This document shows positions 38,201 through 45,191 of a stretch of 64,000 nucleotides of DNA, piece by piece. Below the pieces are notes generated by a model. It saw nothing but the letters and a program-made list of their open reading frames with translations, was not told the origin of the DNA and ran no database searches. Each line of letters opens with the position of its first letter. The first letter of the stretch is position 1. The position numbers and the translations under genes were made by a program. Origin of the DNA: Flavobacterium sp. 270 (lineage in GTDB: Bacteria > Bacteroidota > Bacteroidia > Flavobacteriales > Flavobacteriaceae); assembly GCF_004368785.1 (NCBI RefSeq), contig NZ_SODM01000008.1, forward strand, positions 62,001 to 126,000. Direction: 5' to 3'.

Positions 38201-38602
38201 TGTCGGGTGTACCAGATCTGAAATCAAAGTATTAACCGAATCAACACAAGAACTCCACGAACCTCTTGCGCCGTCAAGCGAAACACGATTGGTTAATTTT
38301 CCTTGTTTACCAATACTTTTACCTACCTTTTGAAATTCAAAAACCATTCGTTCGTTAAGATCTATGATTTCGTTCAAAGTTTCGCAGATCGATCTTTTCG
38401 TTCCATTTTGATCTGTTGGAAAACGCTGCGTAAAATTTCCGTTTTTAACTTTCAACAGAATTTTCAAAAACTCTGCATCTGTCAAAATAGACTCTTCAGG
38501 TTCTGCTTTTTTGATTTTAGCTTTTACAGGTTTATCTGCAATAACCGGAAGCACAAGAATCGACTCGGTCTTTTCGGTATTTATTTCTTTTGTTTTTTTC
38601 AT
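32237..38602 (-). CDS. Giant soluble hybrid histidine kinase with tandem HAMP array, GAF and three receivers
   Basis: A 2121-residue protein without membrane segments. Residues about 90-1190 hold one divergent and eleven close 92-residue units, each with the EGKLGGQ..V.G..GTWKDLTDSVN and then KGDLSKKIT..GEILELKNTIN pattern of paired HAMP domains. A GAF domain (about 1235-1365), a coiled coil, HisKA with H1447 (NMSHELRTPLN), HATPase (about 1550-1685, ending GGTGLGLSISRGL) and receivers at about 1730-1840, 1855-1965 and 2000-2121 follow. The layout resembles fungal group III (Nik1-type) osmosensing kinases but has more HAMP units. It follows a response regulator by 87 bp in a signalling operon. 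Input is probably osmotic or cytoplasmic and signal polarity may depend on HAMP number. Confidence 0.93.
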   Translation of the reverse strand: MKKTKEINTEKTESILVLPVIADKPVKAKIKKAEPEESILTDAEFLKILLKVKNGNFTQRFPTDQNGTKRSICETLNEIIDLNERMVFEFQKVGKSIGKQGKLTNRVSLDGARGSWSSCVDSVNTLISDLVHPTIEIAHVITSVAKGNLSQEMPLSIEGNPLQGEFLRIAKEVNGMVKQLNLFSMEVTRVAREVGTEGKLGGQAKVRGVGGVWKDLTDSVNKMASNLTGQVRNIADVTTAVAKGDLSKKITVDVKGEILELKNTINTMVDQLNSFSSEVTRVAREVGTEGKLGGQAQVKGVGGTWKDLTDSVNQMASNLTGQVRNIADVTTAVAKGDLSKKITVDVKGEILELKNTINTMVDQLNSFSSEVTRVAVEVGSEGKLGGQAKVRGVGGVWKDLTDSVNQMASNLTGQVRNIAEVTTAVAKGDLSKKITVNVAGEILELKNTINTMVDQLNSFGAEVTRVAREVGSEGKLGGQAKVKGVGGTWKDLTDSVNQMASNLTGQVRNIAEVTTAVANGDLSKKITAVAEGEILELKKTINTMVDQLNSFSSEVTRVALEVGTEGKLGGQAKVKGVGGTWKDLTDSVNQMASNLTGQVRNIAEVTTAVAKGDLSRQITVDTKGEILELKNTINTMVGQLNSFASEVTRVAREVGTEGKLGGQAQVEGVGGTWKDLTDSVNQMASNLTGQVRNIAEVTTAVAKGDLSLQITVDTKGEILELKNTINTMVDQLRSFASEVTRVSREVGTEGKLGGQANVPGVAGTWKDLTDSVNQMAGNLTAQVRNIADVAIAVANGDMSRKITVDVRGEILQLKETLNTMVDQLREFASEVTRVAREVGTEGKLGGQANVPGVAGTWKDLTDSVNQMAGNLTTQVRNIAEVTIAVANGDMSKKITADVRGEILQLKETVNTMVDQLRSFASEVTRVSREVGTEGKLGGQAFVPGVAGTWKDLTDSVNQMAGNLTAQVRNIADVTKAVANGDLSKQITVDVKGEILDLKNTFNTMVEQLNSFSSEVTRVAREVGTEGKLGGQSEVKGVAGTWKDLTDSVNLMASNLTSQVRGIAKVVTSVAKGNLKQKLSIDAKGEVAQLTDTINEMIDTLATFSDQVTTVAREVGAEGKLGGQANVPGASGTWKNLTENVNQLAANLTTQVRAISEVASAVTQGDLTRTIGVEAKGEVEALKDTINQMISNLKATTLRNQEQDWLKSNLAKFTQMLQGQKELNSVTKKILSELATVVTAQHGLFYILQEDEDFMDSKLNLIASYAYIKRKNSPTQYAMGEGLIGQVAIEKERIILSNVPKDYIRINSGLGDAKPQDVIILPVLFEGRLKAVIELASLDTFSQTHLDFLEGLTESIGIVLNTIESNSRTEELLVQSQSLAGELKSQQEVLKNTNEELEEKAFLLANQKEEVELKNQEVEVARKALEEKADQLTLTSKYKSEFLANMSHELRTPLNSLQILANELIANRDGNLSEKQIQFAKTINSCGDDLIQLINDILDLSKIESGYISVDYNPISFAEISRFVESTFNPISEAKHLRFKISMDDDLPELIETDSQRLNQILKNLLSNSFKFTEKGEVQLKIYKAKNNWKTANVSLDNAEAVVAFEISDSGIGISREKQNIIFEAFQQAEGSTSRKYGGTGLGLSISRGLSDLLGGSIELESEMNVGSKFTLFLPLKYIHIAEIENIDVSEDTEVKDTKGRIKSLPSEKFNRSDIDLFFVDEVGDDRTDIKPNDKVLLIAEDNLTFAKIMLEQAHINGIKAIVTTKGNDVIDFINQFNPHAITMDLNMPDTSGWKILDRLKTDFNLRHIPVYIISGEDERNKGLKRGARNFFLKPVKNDSLTYLFNDIHDFKNKKAKNLLVVDDNPTELERILNAVDGDDISVYSAKTATEAVALIRDHSFDCIILDLKLPDADGLDIITDLENNLAGQETAIIIHSAGDVSKKQKTKLNRFAHSIITKSANSMDELIDQTALFMHRVHKELPDAMRESIESFYLKEDVLPGKKVLLVDDDVRNLFALTTALERYGLDVISAESGQEAIDILNEDKNIDIVLMDIMMPEMDGYETMKNIRKDVKHKDLTIIAVTAKAMKGDRQRCIESGASDYMTKPVNVEQLSSLMRVWLK
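35190..38020 (-). repeat. Eleven tandem 276-bp repeats encoding HAMP units
   Basis: The CCTCCCAGTTTTCCTTC-type block (encoding GKLGG) recurs every 276 bp at about 35232, 35508, 35784, 36061, 36337, 36612, 36888, 37164, 37440, 37716 and 37992. Neighbouring copies differ at many third positions, so this is an old but still homogenising array. Confidence 0.95.
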
Positions 38603-38689
38603 GTTATCAATTCTTTATTCGAATGATTAAAAAAATCTGGTATATTTTAAAACGTAATGTAATTTCAATTCAATAGAATAACCCCATTA

Positions 38690-39121
38690 TTAATTGCTTT
38701 CTTCATTTAATATTTTCCTTAAATGAAATTGAACAAAAGCATCCATAGAATCTGAGCGTTTGGTGTTTTCGGTATAATTTAAAGGTTTAATGATATAACC
38801 TGATATTCCCAGTTTTTCTGCTTCTGTACGATCATTTCCTTCAGAAGAAGTGGTCATTATAAAAACCTTTAAACTTTTCAAATCTGCATCTTCTCTTATC
38901 ACCTGCAAAAATTCTATTCCATTCATTCTTGGCATATTAATATCCAAAAGAATTACATCCGGAATTAATTTATTATTTTGATCTCTTAAAATCTTTAATG
39001 CTTCAATTCCGTTATAAGCCGTATGCAGTTCATATTCGCTTTCTAATTTCTTTAGAGAGCGCTCAACACTTATGATGTCCAGTTCATCATCTTCAATTAA
39101 TAAAATTGTTGGTTTCTTCAT
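38690..39121 (-). CDS. Single-domain response regulator (Rcp1-like)
   Basis: A 143-residue receiver domain with no output domain. Acidic pocket E10-D11-D12, phosphoacceptor D60 in VILLDINMPRMNG, a conserved Thr/Ser in FIMTTSSE near 89-96, and Lys in GYIIKPLNY near 112. It begins 3 bp after the CHASE3 kinase stop, so it is almost certainly the cognate partner of that kinase, perhaps carrying phosphate to the giant hybrid kinase encoded 87 bp downstream or to a separate phosphotransfer protein. Confidence 0.93.
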   Translation of the reverse strand: MKKPTILLIEDDELDIISVERSLKKLESEYELHTAYNGIEALKILRDQNNKLIPDVILLDINMPRMNGIEFLQVIREDADLKSLKVFIMTTSSEGNDRTEAEKLGISGYIIKPLNYTENTKRSDSMDAFVQFHLRKILNEESN

Positions 39122-39124
39122 AAC

Positions 39125-40567
39125 TTAATTATTTCTCCAGGTAAAAATAAATTCCGTTCCTTTTCCTAGTTCCGATCTTACGGTAATATATTCCTGGTGG
39201 TCATCAATTATTTTTTTTACAATCGCGAGTCCAACTCCTGTGCTTTCTTCTTCATTTTGTTCACGAAGTGTCTGAAATATTTCAAATATCTTTTTATGGT
39301 AATCTGCTGCAATTCCGATCCCGTTATCTTTTACACAGAATTCATGAAAATGCATATACGTTTCGCAGCTTATCTGAATCAGTCCATTTTCGTGCGGCGT
39401 ATATTTTACGGCATTACTTATCAGGTTCGTAAAAACCTGTTCTAATTTAATTCTTTCGGTAAACAAATCCGGCAGATTGCCTATTTGAAGTCTAAAATTT
39501 CTTGGTACAATAGAATCTGCAATTTCATGCACCAAAGTATTGGTATCAATATATTCAGGAGCGGTTTTTACATTTAATCGCGCATAGTCAAGCAATCCGT
39601 TAATAAGGGCCTCCATGCGTCTGGTTTTTTGCGGAATGATTTTAAGATATTTTCTAAGCTCTGGCGATAATTCGTCGTCATGATCTTCTTCTATCCAGCT
39701 TACCACATTATGAATACCGCGAATTGGCGCTTTTAAATCATGAGAAACAACATAAGCAAACTTATTAAGCTCTGCATTTCTATTTTGCAGTTCGTGAATG
39801 TTTTTATCGAGTTTTCCCGACATACTGTTTAATGAAGTGGCCAAAGCCGTCAATTCATCATTACGAGTATCTTCTACAATAGTAAAATTTCCTTTTGAAA
39901 TATTTTCGGCAAGACGCACCATTGCAGTAATCCTTTTATTAGTTATAAACATTATAAATATAGTGCTTAATATGCCAACAATTATGGTTAGGGTAAGAAA
40001 AACGAGAGAAAAACTTCGGGTATATCGCAAAGAAGTCAGCAGCATTTCAGTATGGTGTTTTCTTCTTTTGTATTCTATTTTATCAAATCTGGAGAATTTT
40101 TTAGAAATGGCGTCGTTTATTATTTTTCCCACATGCTTCTTTAAGGAATTTTCAAATAAACTTTTATACGATTCCGGCACATCTTTTCTCGATTTTATTA
40201 ATTCTTCTGAATATAGAAGCCAATTACTGTGCAGTGAACTTATAGAATCTAATATGGACCGTTGTAAATTTTGTTCTCCTACAAGAACCTGTTCTTCTTT
40301 TATTAAATCCGGAACTTTCTTAAGCCCTTTATAATAAGTATCCAGAAAGGTTTGATCTTGTGTAAGCAAATAACCGCGAAAGGCACTCTGCATCTCAATA
40401 ATCGCTTTATGGGTTTTATTAGAATTACGAATGATTTCTTCTGATCTGGCAAGAAACTGCGAATTGAGATACACCTTTTTAGAAAGCATATAATTGGTGT
40501 ACGAGTCTGCCACAGACAACAAAATTACAAGCGTAAATGCAAGAAGAATTTGAGTTGATAATTTCAT
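39125..40567 (-). CDS. Membrane histidine kinase with CHASE3 and HAMP domains
   Basis: A 480-residue kinase. The first membrane helix lies at about 6-25 and the second at about 186-209, enclosing a helical CHASE3-type periplasmic sensor (SAFRGYLLTQDQTFLDTYYKG is typical; about 35-175). HAMP (about 210-262), HisKA with H276 (YVVSHDLKAPIRGIH) and HATPase (about 370-478; DNGIGIAADYHKK, STGVGLAIVKKII) follow. CHASE3 ligands are unknown. The gene is second in the run and adjacent to its response regulator (3 bp gap). Confidence 0.92.
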   Translation of the reverse strand: MKLSTQILLAFTLVILLSVADSYTNYMLSKKVYLNSQFLARSEEIIRNSNKTHKAIIEMQSAFRGYLLTQDQTFLDTYYKGLKKVPDLIKEEQVLVGEQNLQRSILDSISSLHSNWLLYSEELIKSRKDVPESYKSLFENSLKKHVGKIINDAISKKFSRFDKIEYKRRKHHTEMLLTSLRYTRSFSLVFLTLTIIVGILSTIFIMFITNKRITAMVRLAENISKGNFTIVEDTRNDELTALATSLNSMSGKLDKNIHELQNRNAELNKFAYVVSHDLKAPIRGIHNVVSWIEEDHDDELSPELRKYLKIIPQKTRRMEALINGLLDYARLNVKTAPEYIDTNTLVHEIADSIVPRNFRLQIGNLPDLFTERIKLEQVFTNLISNAVKYTPHENGLIQISCETYMHFHEFCVKDNGIGIAADYHKKIFEIFQTLREQNEEESTGVGLAIVKKIIDDHQEYITVRSELGKGTEFIFTWRNN

Positions 40568-40709
40568 TCAGTTAAGATTATGAAGCGCCCAGAGCATAAT
40601 ATGTTTTTATTATCTAATAAAAATAATAAAAAATAAAATCTTTTCTGAATAATTTTTTAACACAAAAATTGTTGTAAATAAAACCTGTAATTACGAGAGA
40701 ATATGCCGG

Positions 40710-41093
40710 CTAATCTGCCACAACATATTGCTTTAAAATATTCTTTAACTCATTAAAATTATTCGGTTTTGAAATAAAATCCTGTGCTCCATACTCTTTG
40801 GCTTCACGAATAATATCTTCCAGCTGCGAAGTAGAATAAATAATAATGGGAATTTCTCTCAATTTTATATCCTTTTTTATTTCGGTTAAAAACTCTATAC
40901 CAGACATAATTGGCATATTCAAATCCAGAAATATAATATCTGGTTCGATTTCTTTTTGAAGAAGTTTACGGAGTGCCTCAATAGGATTATAAATAGCGGT
41001 GTAGTTTACAGTTGAAACTGCTTCTAATGCTTCCAGAAACAATTCGCAATCGTCTGAATCATCATCAATCTGAAGGATTCTGTGGTAAGACAT
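40710..41093 (-). CDS. Single-domain response regulator
   Basis: A 127-residue receiver with D10-D11-D12 pocket, phosphoacceptor D57 (IIFLDLNMPIMSG), a serine/threonine in IIIYSTSQ near 84-91 and the lysine in DFISKPNNF near 108-116. There is no DNA-binding domain. It is 142 bp upstream of the CHASE3 kinase on the same strand and may share its operon or be expressed separately. Confidence 0.9.
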   Translation of the reverse strand: MSYHRILQIDDDSDDCELFLEALEAVSTVNYTAIYNPIEALRKLLQKEIEPDIIFLDLNMPIMSGIEFLTEIKKDIKLREIPIIIYSTSQLEDIIREAKEYGAQDFISKPNNFNELKNILKQYVVAD

Positions 41094-41496
41094 AATGTTT
41101 ATTTTTTTTTAAGTTAATCCAAAAAGCCATTCTTATGCTTTTACTATCAGGACATTCCTTAAGTTTCCTTAATAAACATTCTAATGAATACATCAATTGC
41201 TCATTGGTACTTTAGACCAATGTATATTAAATATCTTTTTATAAATTTAATACTTTTTAATGGATATAAGACTCAATTTTGATTAAAATAAATTGAAAAA
41301 ACTGAGTTTACAAAAAAAGGAAAAATTCGAAATATCAGACCAGATACCGATAAGTAGTACTATTTTCTTAAATTTTTCCTTTTTCGAGTGCTCTTTAGAT
41401 AGTTTTAAAATCTTTATGTTTACTTTGCGGCTGACAAAATTATGTTATGCGAATAGTTAATCTTTCAGCCTAGCCAATTAAATAAAGTAGTCAAAG
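41094..41496. other. 403-bp divergent intergenic region with long-range inverted repeat
   Basis: AAAAAGGAAAAATT (41314-41327) is complemented exactly by 41371-41384, with a 43-base loop. The region must carry the promoters of the minus-strand signalling run and of the plus-strand cysteine-hydrolase gene. TTACTTTG at about 41419-41426 is a weak -7-like box for the latter. No ORF is supported. Confidence 0.5.
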
Positions 41497-42234
41497 ATGG
41501 AAAAACATATCGTATCAATATCACCTATAAACCTGGATGATACTACTATACTCGATACTCAAATAATAAAGGCCGATTTATTACCCGATTCAGGATCACA
41601 ATTAGATTCTACGGAAATGAAAGAAAGACCTATTTTAGATTCTAGTATTCCGTATCGGGATTTAACCAACACCATTACCAAAAAAGAAAGTATTGCGCAG
41701 CTGATTGCTAAACTAGATGTTGAAACTAATCTTAGATACCAGAGAACGGTAGAAGACACGTATTGTAATGTGTACTCTTACGATTTTTGCTATTTCTCTA
41801 AAGTATATCTTCCAACGGTTTGGTGGACGGATGAGGCATTGCAAGATATAGTGCAAGGACAGGAAGTAAAAGCTGTTTTTGATGATACTGTTTTACGCAT
41901 TTATTCTAGTGCCATACACGATTGGTTTCTGGAATGGAGCGGCTTTTTTGGATGGGAAAGAATATTTTCTGTTGATGAAATGCAGCAGAAAGTAAATACG
42001 AACGGCGGAATTGGTATAATCTGCGCCAAAAGAAAAGAAAAAGGACTTTCCGGACACATTGTTCCTGTTGTTCCCGAAACGGATCTGCATAAAGCATATC
42101 GCGAAGACGGAATTGTTGTGTATCCGCTTCAATCTCAAGCCGGAAAACTGAATTATAATTACTTTTCGGAAGTTAGAAAAGACTGGTGGAATGATGAATT
42201 ATATTCTTCCCATGTTTTTTATTATCATGAATAA
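41497..42234 (+). CDS. Predicted papain-fold (NlpC/P60- or CHAP-like) cysteine hydrolase
   Basis: A 245-residue protein with no signal peptide. The first 55 residues are polar and probably disordered. From about 75 the order of motifs fits a papain-like amidase: C90 in VEDTYCNVYSYDF (catalytic-Cys helix), a W/G-rich spacer, GWERIFSVDEMQQKVNTNGG where such enzymes have 'EAQ..AN.G', and H187 in GLSGHIVPVVPE (GH-I-x-V). This order occurs in peptidoglycan amidases of phage and effector origin. The call is by motif reading, not by search. It stands alone between a signalling operon and an amidoligase-like gene. Cytoplasmic action, or export by a signal-less route, is open. Confidence 0.5.
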   Translation: MEKHIVSISPINLDDTTILDTQIIKADLLPDSGSQLDSTEMKERPILDSSIPYRDLTNTITKKESIAQLIAKLDVETNLRYQRTVEDTYCNVYSYDFCYFSKVYLPTVWWTDEALQDIVQGQEVKAVFDDTVLRIYSSAIHDWFLEWSGFFGWERIFSVDEMQQKVNTNGGIGIICAKRKEKGLSGHIVPVVPETDLHKAYREDGIVVYPLQSQAGKLNYNYFSEVRKDWWNDELYSSHVFYYHE

Positions 42235-42299
42235 ATAAGGCAATTAAAACAATTGCAGCTATCTTTTAAAAAATTATTGATTTTCAGCACATTAACCAC

Positions 42300-42330
42300 T
42301 TGGAAATGATATAATAATATATTACTTTTG
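42300..42330 (+). promoter_or_regulatory. Bacteroidota-type promoter for the amidoligase-like gene
   Basis: -33 box TTGG at 42300-42303 and -7 box TACTTTTG at 42323-42330 (consensus TAnnTTTG) have close to ideal spacing. A start site near 42337 would leave a leader of about 320 bases before the ATG at 42660. Confidence 0.6.
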
Positions 42331-42659
42331 CAACTTGGAAAAAACAAGTATAGCAAAAGTCGCAATTTAGCTATTCTTCGCCTTAAATTATTGATAGAAA
42401 AGCAATTAATAAAAAATAGCGGTTTTATAACCCAATTGTAAAATTTTATTTTTTATCAGGCTTTCAGACGATTTAAGCGGAACTTCCAAAAACAATATTA
42501 TTCCTATAATTTTAAAAGTAAATAAAACTTATAATGGAGCTGCAAATATGCTTTATCCATTAAAAGATTCCGTCTCCGATATAATCGGAACAGATTTTTA
42601 TTGCCGAATAACCAAATTTTAAAAGTTTAATTAATCATAAAAAAAGAAAGATCGTATAA
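42331..42659 (+). other. Long untranslated leader, possible regulatory RNA
   Basis: About 320 bases with no sizeable ORF. A hairpin TCCGAT-ATA-ATCGGA lies at 42575-42589, and a nine-codon frame starts at 42533 (MELQICFIH). No known riboswitch class was recognised. Confidence 0.35.
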
Positions 42660-44189
42660 ATGAAAGACAATCAGACAAAAAAATATTATTGGGGAATTGG
42701 ATTAGAAAACGAAACCTATATGCAATTTGAGGAATCCCTTTTAGTTTCTGGTGAATTTATACAAGAAAAAATTGGTTTTGAAAAATATAGCATTGACTAT
42801 AGAAAATGCTATAAACCAGAAAGCTTGGCTCCTATGCTAAAAAAAGCTTTTAATTTAAACGAAACCTACAAAGTGAGCAGAATGATGAACAGTCATTCGC
42901 TTGAAAAACTAGACATCAACTATCAGCACAAAACTTTGTCGGCGGCAAAAACTACAGCTGGTACTGGCGAAGCAAATCCACAGCCACTTGAAAATCCTGA
43001 GTATTTAGGAAAATCTATCATGGAACTTTTCCTTGAAGATCAGCCATACAATATTCAGAGCATGATTACGCAGCGAAATAAAACAATGGGTTCTGTACAT
43101 TTTGATGGGGATTCTATCGAATTTGTTACTAAATATTTTGAAAACAGAACGATTGCTGATTCCTGCAAAGAACTGAAAGCGACTAAAAAGTTATTTCTGG
43201 ATAAAATCAATGAATCTTCTGTTTTAAACGGAAAATTAAACTTTCCGGATTATAACAATGGTCTTAATATGTTTATGACGAATCAGGAAAATCTGGTTTT
43301 GTTTAATAACGGAACGTACCATTTTCATATTACTTTGCCTTCGTTAACAGAAGACAGCAGAATTGTAGATTATAATGAGTTTGAAAAAACACATGCCAAT
43401 GCGATTTACTTGCTGCAATGGTTTGAACCTTTTTTTATAGCAACGCTTGGAAGTCCTGATATTATGGGCGTAATAAGTGACAAATTTGGTTTGGATAAAA
43501 AATTTACTTTGGGTTCTATGAGAAATGCTATGTCTCGTTACATTGGCGTAGGAACTTATAATAAAGCGATGCCAAAAGGTAAAATCTTAACTTATAAAGT
43601 GGATGATTTTAGAAAACTACTCAAATTTGAAAAGGAAGAAAACATTTGGTGGCGCGATCAGATTGAAGCTGAAATGGAATATGAAATGCTTTCGGAATTA
43701 GGTCTTGATTTTAATCAGGAAAAAATGTACCAAAGTGGTTTTGAATTCAGAAGTTTTGATGAATTTCCGGCGGCATACTTAAACGATGTTCTTTTTTCTA
43801 TTATTTTAATTTGCGAGCATTCTCTAAATCTTCCTGATGTACAATGGGGACATGACAGTAAGGCTTGGAATAACTTGGTTTTTAAATCTTTAAAAATGGG
43901 TTATTCAACAGAAATTAATGAAGTTGAAAAGAAAGAGGTTTTGGATTTACTGCAATTATTAAATCCTTCAGACGCTAATTATGACACGCTAAAAGCTGAA
44001 TTTGAAGCAATCGTAATGTTAGACGAATTCTTCTTTAAAATACTAGCTGTTTTACATGAAAAATACAAAGACAATAATATTTGTCTGGATGCGATGTACG
44101 GACAAAAAACAAGTTCTCCGCCAAAATGGGATAACTTTAATAAATATCAAACAGAGAAACATTTACAGCAAATTGGTTCTTTGAATTAA
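42660..44189 (+). CDS. Glutamate-cysteine ligase/amidoligase-like protein
   Basis: A 509-residue soluble protein. Near the N-terminus, YYWGIGLENETYMQFEE (9-25) has the G-x-E-x-E type motif that opens carboxylate-amine ligases of the GCS/glutamine synthetase fold. Later matches are YHFHITLPS (about 221), HANAIYLLQWFEPFF (about 243), SRYIGVGTYN (about 297), FEFRSFDEFPAAYLND (about 359), where GCS proteins have metal-binding Glu and nucleotide-binding Arg. It could join a carboxylate to an amine using ATP; the substrate is unknown. It has its own promoter, a long leader and a strong terminator, so it is a single-gene unit. Similar proteins are known in giant viruses and bacteria but mostly uncharacterised. 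Assignment is tentative. Confidence 0.45.
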   Translation: MKDNQTKKYYWGIGLENETYMQFEESLLVSGEFIQEKIGFEKYSIDYRKCYKPESLAPMLKKAFNLNETYKVSRMMNSHSLEKLDINYQHKTLSAAKTTAGTGEANPQPLENPEYLGKSIMELFLEDQPYNIQSMITQRNKTMGSVHFDGDSIEFVTKYFENRTIADSCKELKATKKLFLDKINESSVLNGKLNFPDYNNGLNMFMTNQENLVLFNNGTYHFHITLPSLTEDSRIVDYNEFEKTHANAIYLLQWFEPFFIATLGSPDIMGVISDKFGLDKKFTLGSMRNAMSRYIGVGTYNKAMPKGKILTYKVDDFRKLLKFEKEENIWWRDQIEAEMEYEMLSELGLDFNQEKMYQSGFEFRSFDEFPAAYLNDVLFSIILICEHSLNLPDVQWGHDSKAWNNLVFKSLKMGYSTEINEVEKKEVLDLLQLLNPSDANYDTLKAEFEAIVMLDEFFFKILAVLHEKYKDNNICLDAMYGQKTSSPPKWDNFNKYQTEKHLQQIGSLN

Positions 44190-44212
44190 TTTTTATTTAA
44201 TTATTGAAATAT

Positions 44213-44254
44213 AAATCCTCATTATTGTTAGAGCAATAGTGGGGATTTTTTATT
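44213..44254 (+). terminator. Rho-independent terminator
   Basis: AAATCCTCATTATTG pairs with CAATAGTGGGGATTT over 15 bp (two G-U pairs) around TTAGAG, followed by a T-rich tail. It lies 23 bp after the amidoligase-like stop. Confidence 0.85.
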
Positions 44255-44268
44255 TTAAATCTCGATTT

Positions 44269-44303
44269 AATCTTTGTCAAAGTTTAAAACTTTGAAAAAG
44301 ATT
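44269..44303. repeat. Dispersed palindrome family A, copy 4 (decayed)
   Basis: AATCTTTGTCAAAGTTT and AAACTTTGAAAAAGATT around one A, with one mismatch (C to A) relative to copies 1-3. It lies between the terminator and the exonuclease gene. Confidence 0.8.
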
Positions 44304-44404
44304 GCGTGAAAATAATTTTCTCAATCTTATCATTTCGCAATTGAAAAACTAAGAAAGAAAAAAATATTTTGTAAATTGGAGAAAAGAATCAATTCTAAAA
44401 TCTC

Positions 44405-45181
44405 ATGAAAATAGCCACTTATAATGTCAACGGAGTTAACGGACGTTTGAATGTTCTGCTAAAGTGGCTTGAAGAAACTGCTCCGGATGTTGTTTGTCTT
44501 CAGGAATTAAAAGCGCCTCAGGATAAATTTCCGGAAAAAGCTATTGCAGATGCTGGTTATAATGCAATCTGGCACGGACAAAAACAATGGAATGGCGTGG
44601 CTATTCTGGCTCGTAATATGGAGATTAACGAAGTAACGCGCATTCTTCCGGGCGATGATGAAGATATTCAAAGTCGTTATATTGAAGCGCTTATAAACGG
44701 TGTTGTTATCGCTTGTTTGTATCTTCCGAACGGTAATCCTGCACCCGGACCGAAATTAGAATATAAATTAAAATGGTTTGACAGACTTCATGATCGTGCT
44801 GCAACTCTTCTAGATTTGAAAGTTCCTGTAATTCTTGTAGGTGATTATAATGTTATGCCAACAGAATTGGATGTATACAAACCAGAGCGATGGCTAAAAG
44901 ATGCGCTTTTTTTACCCGAAGTTCGTAAAGCTTTTCATGATCTTGTGGCTCAGGGATGGACAGACGCTATTCGGAAATTATATCCTGACGAAAAAATATA
45001 TACTTTTTGGGATTATTTTAGAAATGCCTACGAGCGTGATGCAGGTCTTAGAATAGATCATTTTCTGCTGAGTCCGCAAATAGCAAAAAAATTACTTTCT
45101 GGAGGTGTTGACCGTCATGTGCGAGGCTGGGAAAAAACCAGTGATCATGCTCCGGTTTGGATAGAAATTGATCTAAAGTAA
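44405..45181 (+). CDS. xth: Exodeoxyribonuclease III / AP endonuclease
   Basis: A 258-residue endonuclease/exonuclease/phosphatase-fold enzyme that cuts at abasic sites in base-excision repair and degrades 3' ends. Signatures are ATYNVNGVNGR (3-13), the metal-binding glutamate in VVCLQELKAP (about 29-38), VGDYNVMPTELD (about 146-157) and the C-terminal catalytic pair in SDHAPVWIEID. Length matches XthA (268). It lies alone between the amidoligase-like gene and a convergent small gene. Confidence 0.95.
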   Translation: MKIATYNVNGVNGRLNVLLKWLEETAPDVVCLQELKAPQDKFPEKAIADAGYNAIWHGQKQWNGVAILARNMEINEVTRILPGDDEDIQSRYIEALINGVVIACLYLPNGNPAPGPKLEYKLKWFDRLHDRAATLLDLKVPVILVGDYNVMPTELDVYKPERWLKDALFLPEVRKAFHDLVAQGWTDAIRKLYPDEKIYTFWDYFRNAYERDAGLRIDHFLLSPQIAKKLLSGGVDRHVRGWEKTSDHAPVWIEIDLK

Positions 45182-45191
45182 TATTTGAACT

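Noticed and set aside
34264..38626. Many plus-strand ORFs opposite the giant hybrid kinase
   Set aside because: They are antisense shadows of the repeated HAMP coding sequence, recur with the 276-bp period and have leucine/proline-rich or otherwise non-protein-like composition.
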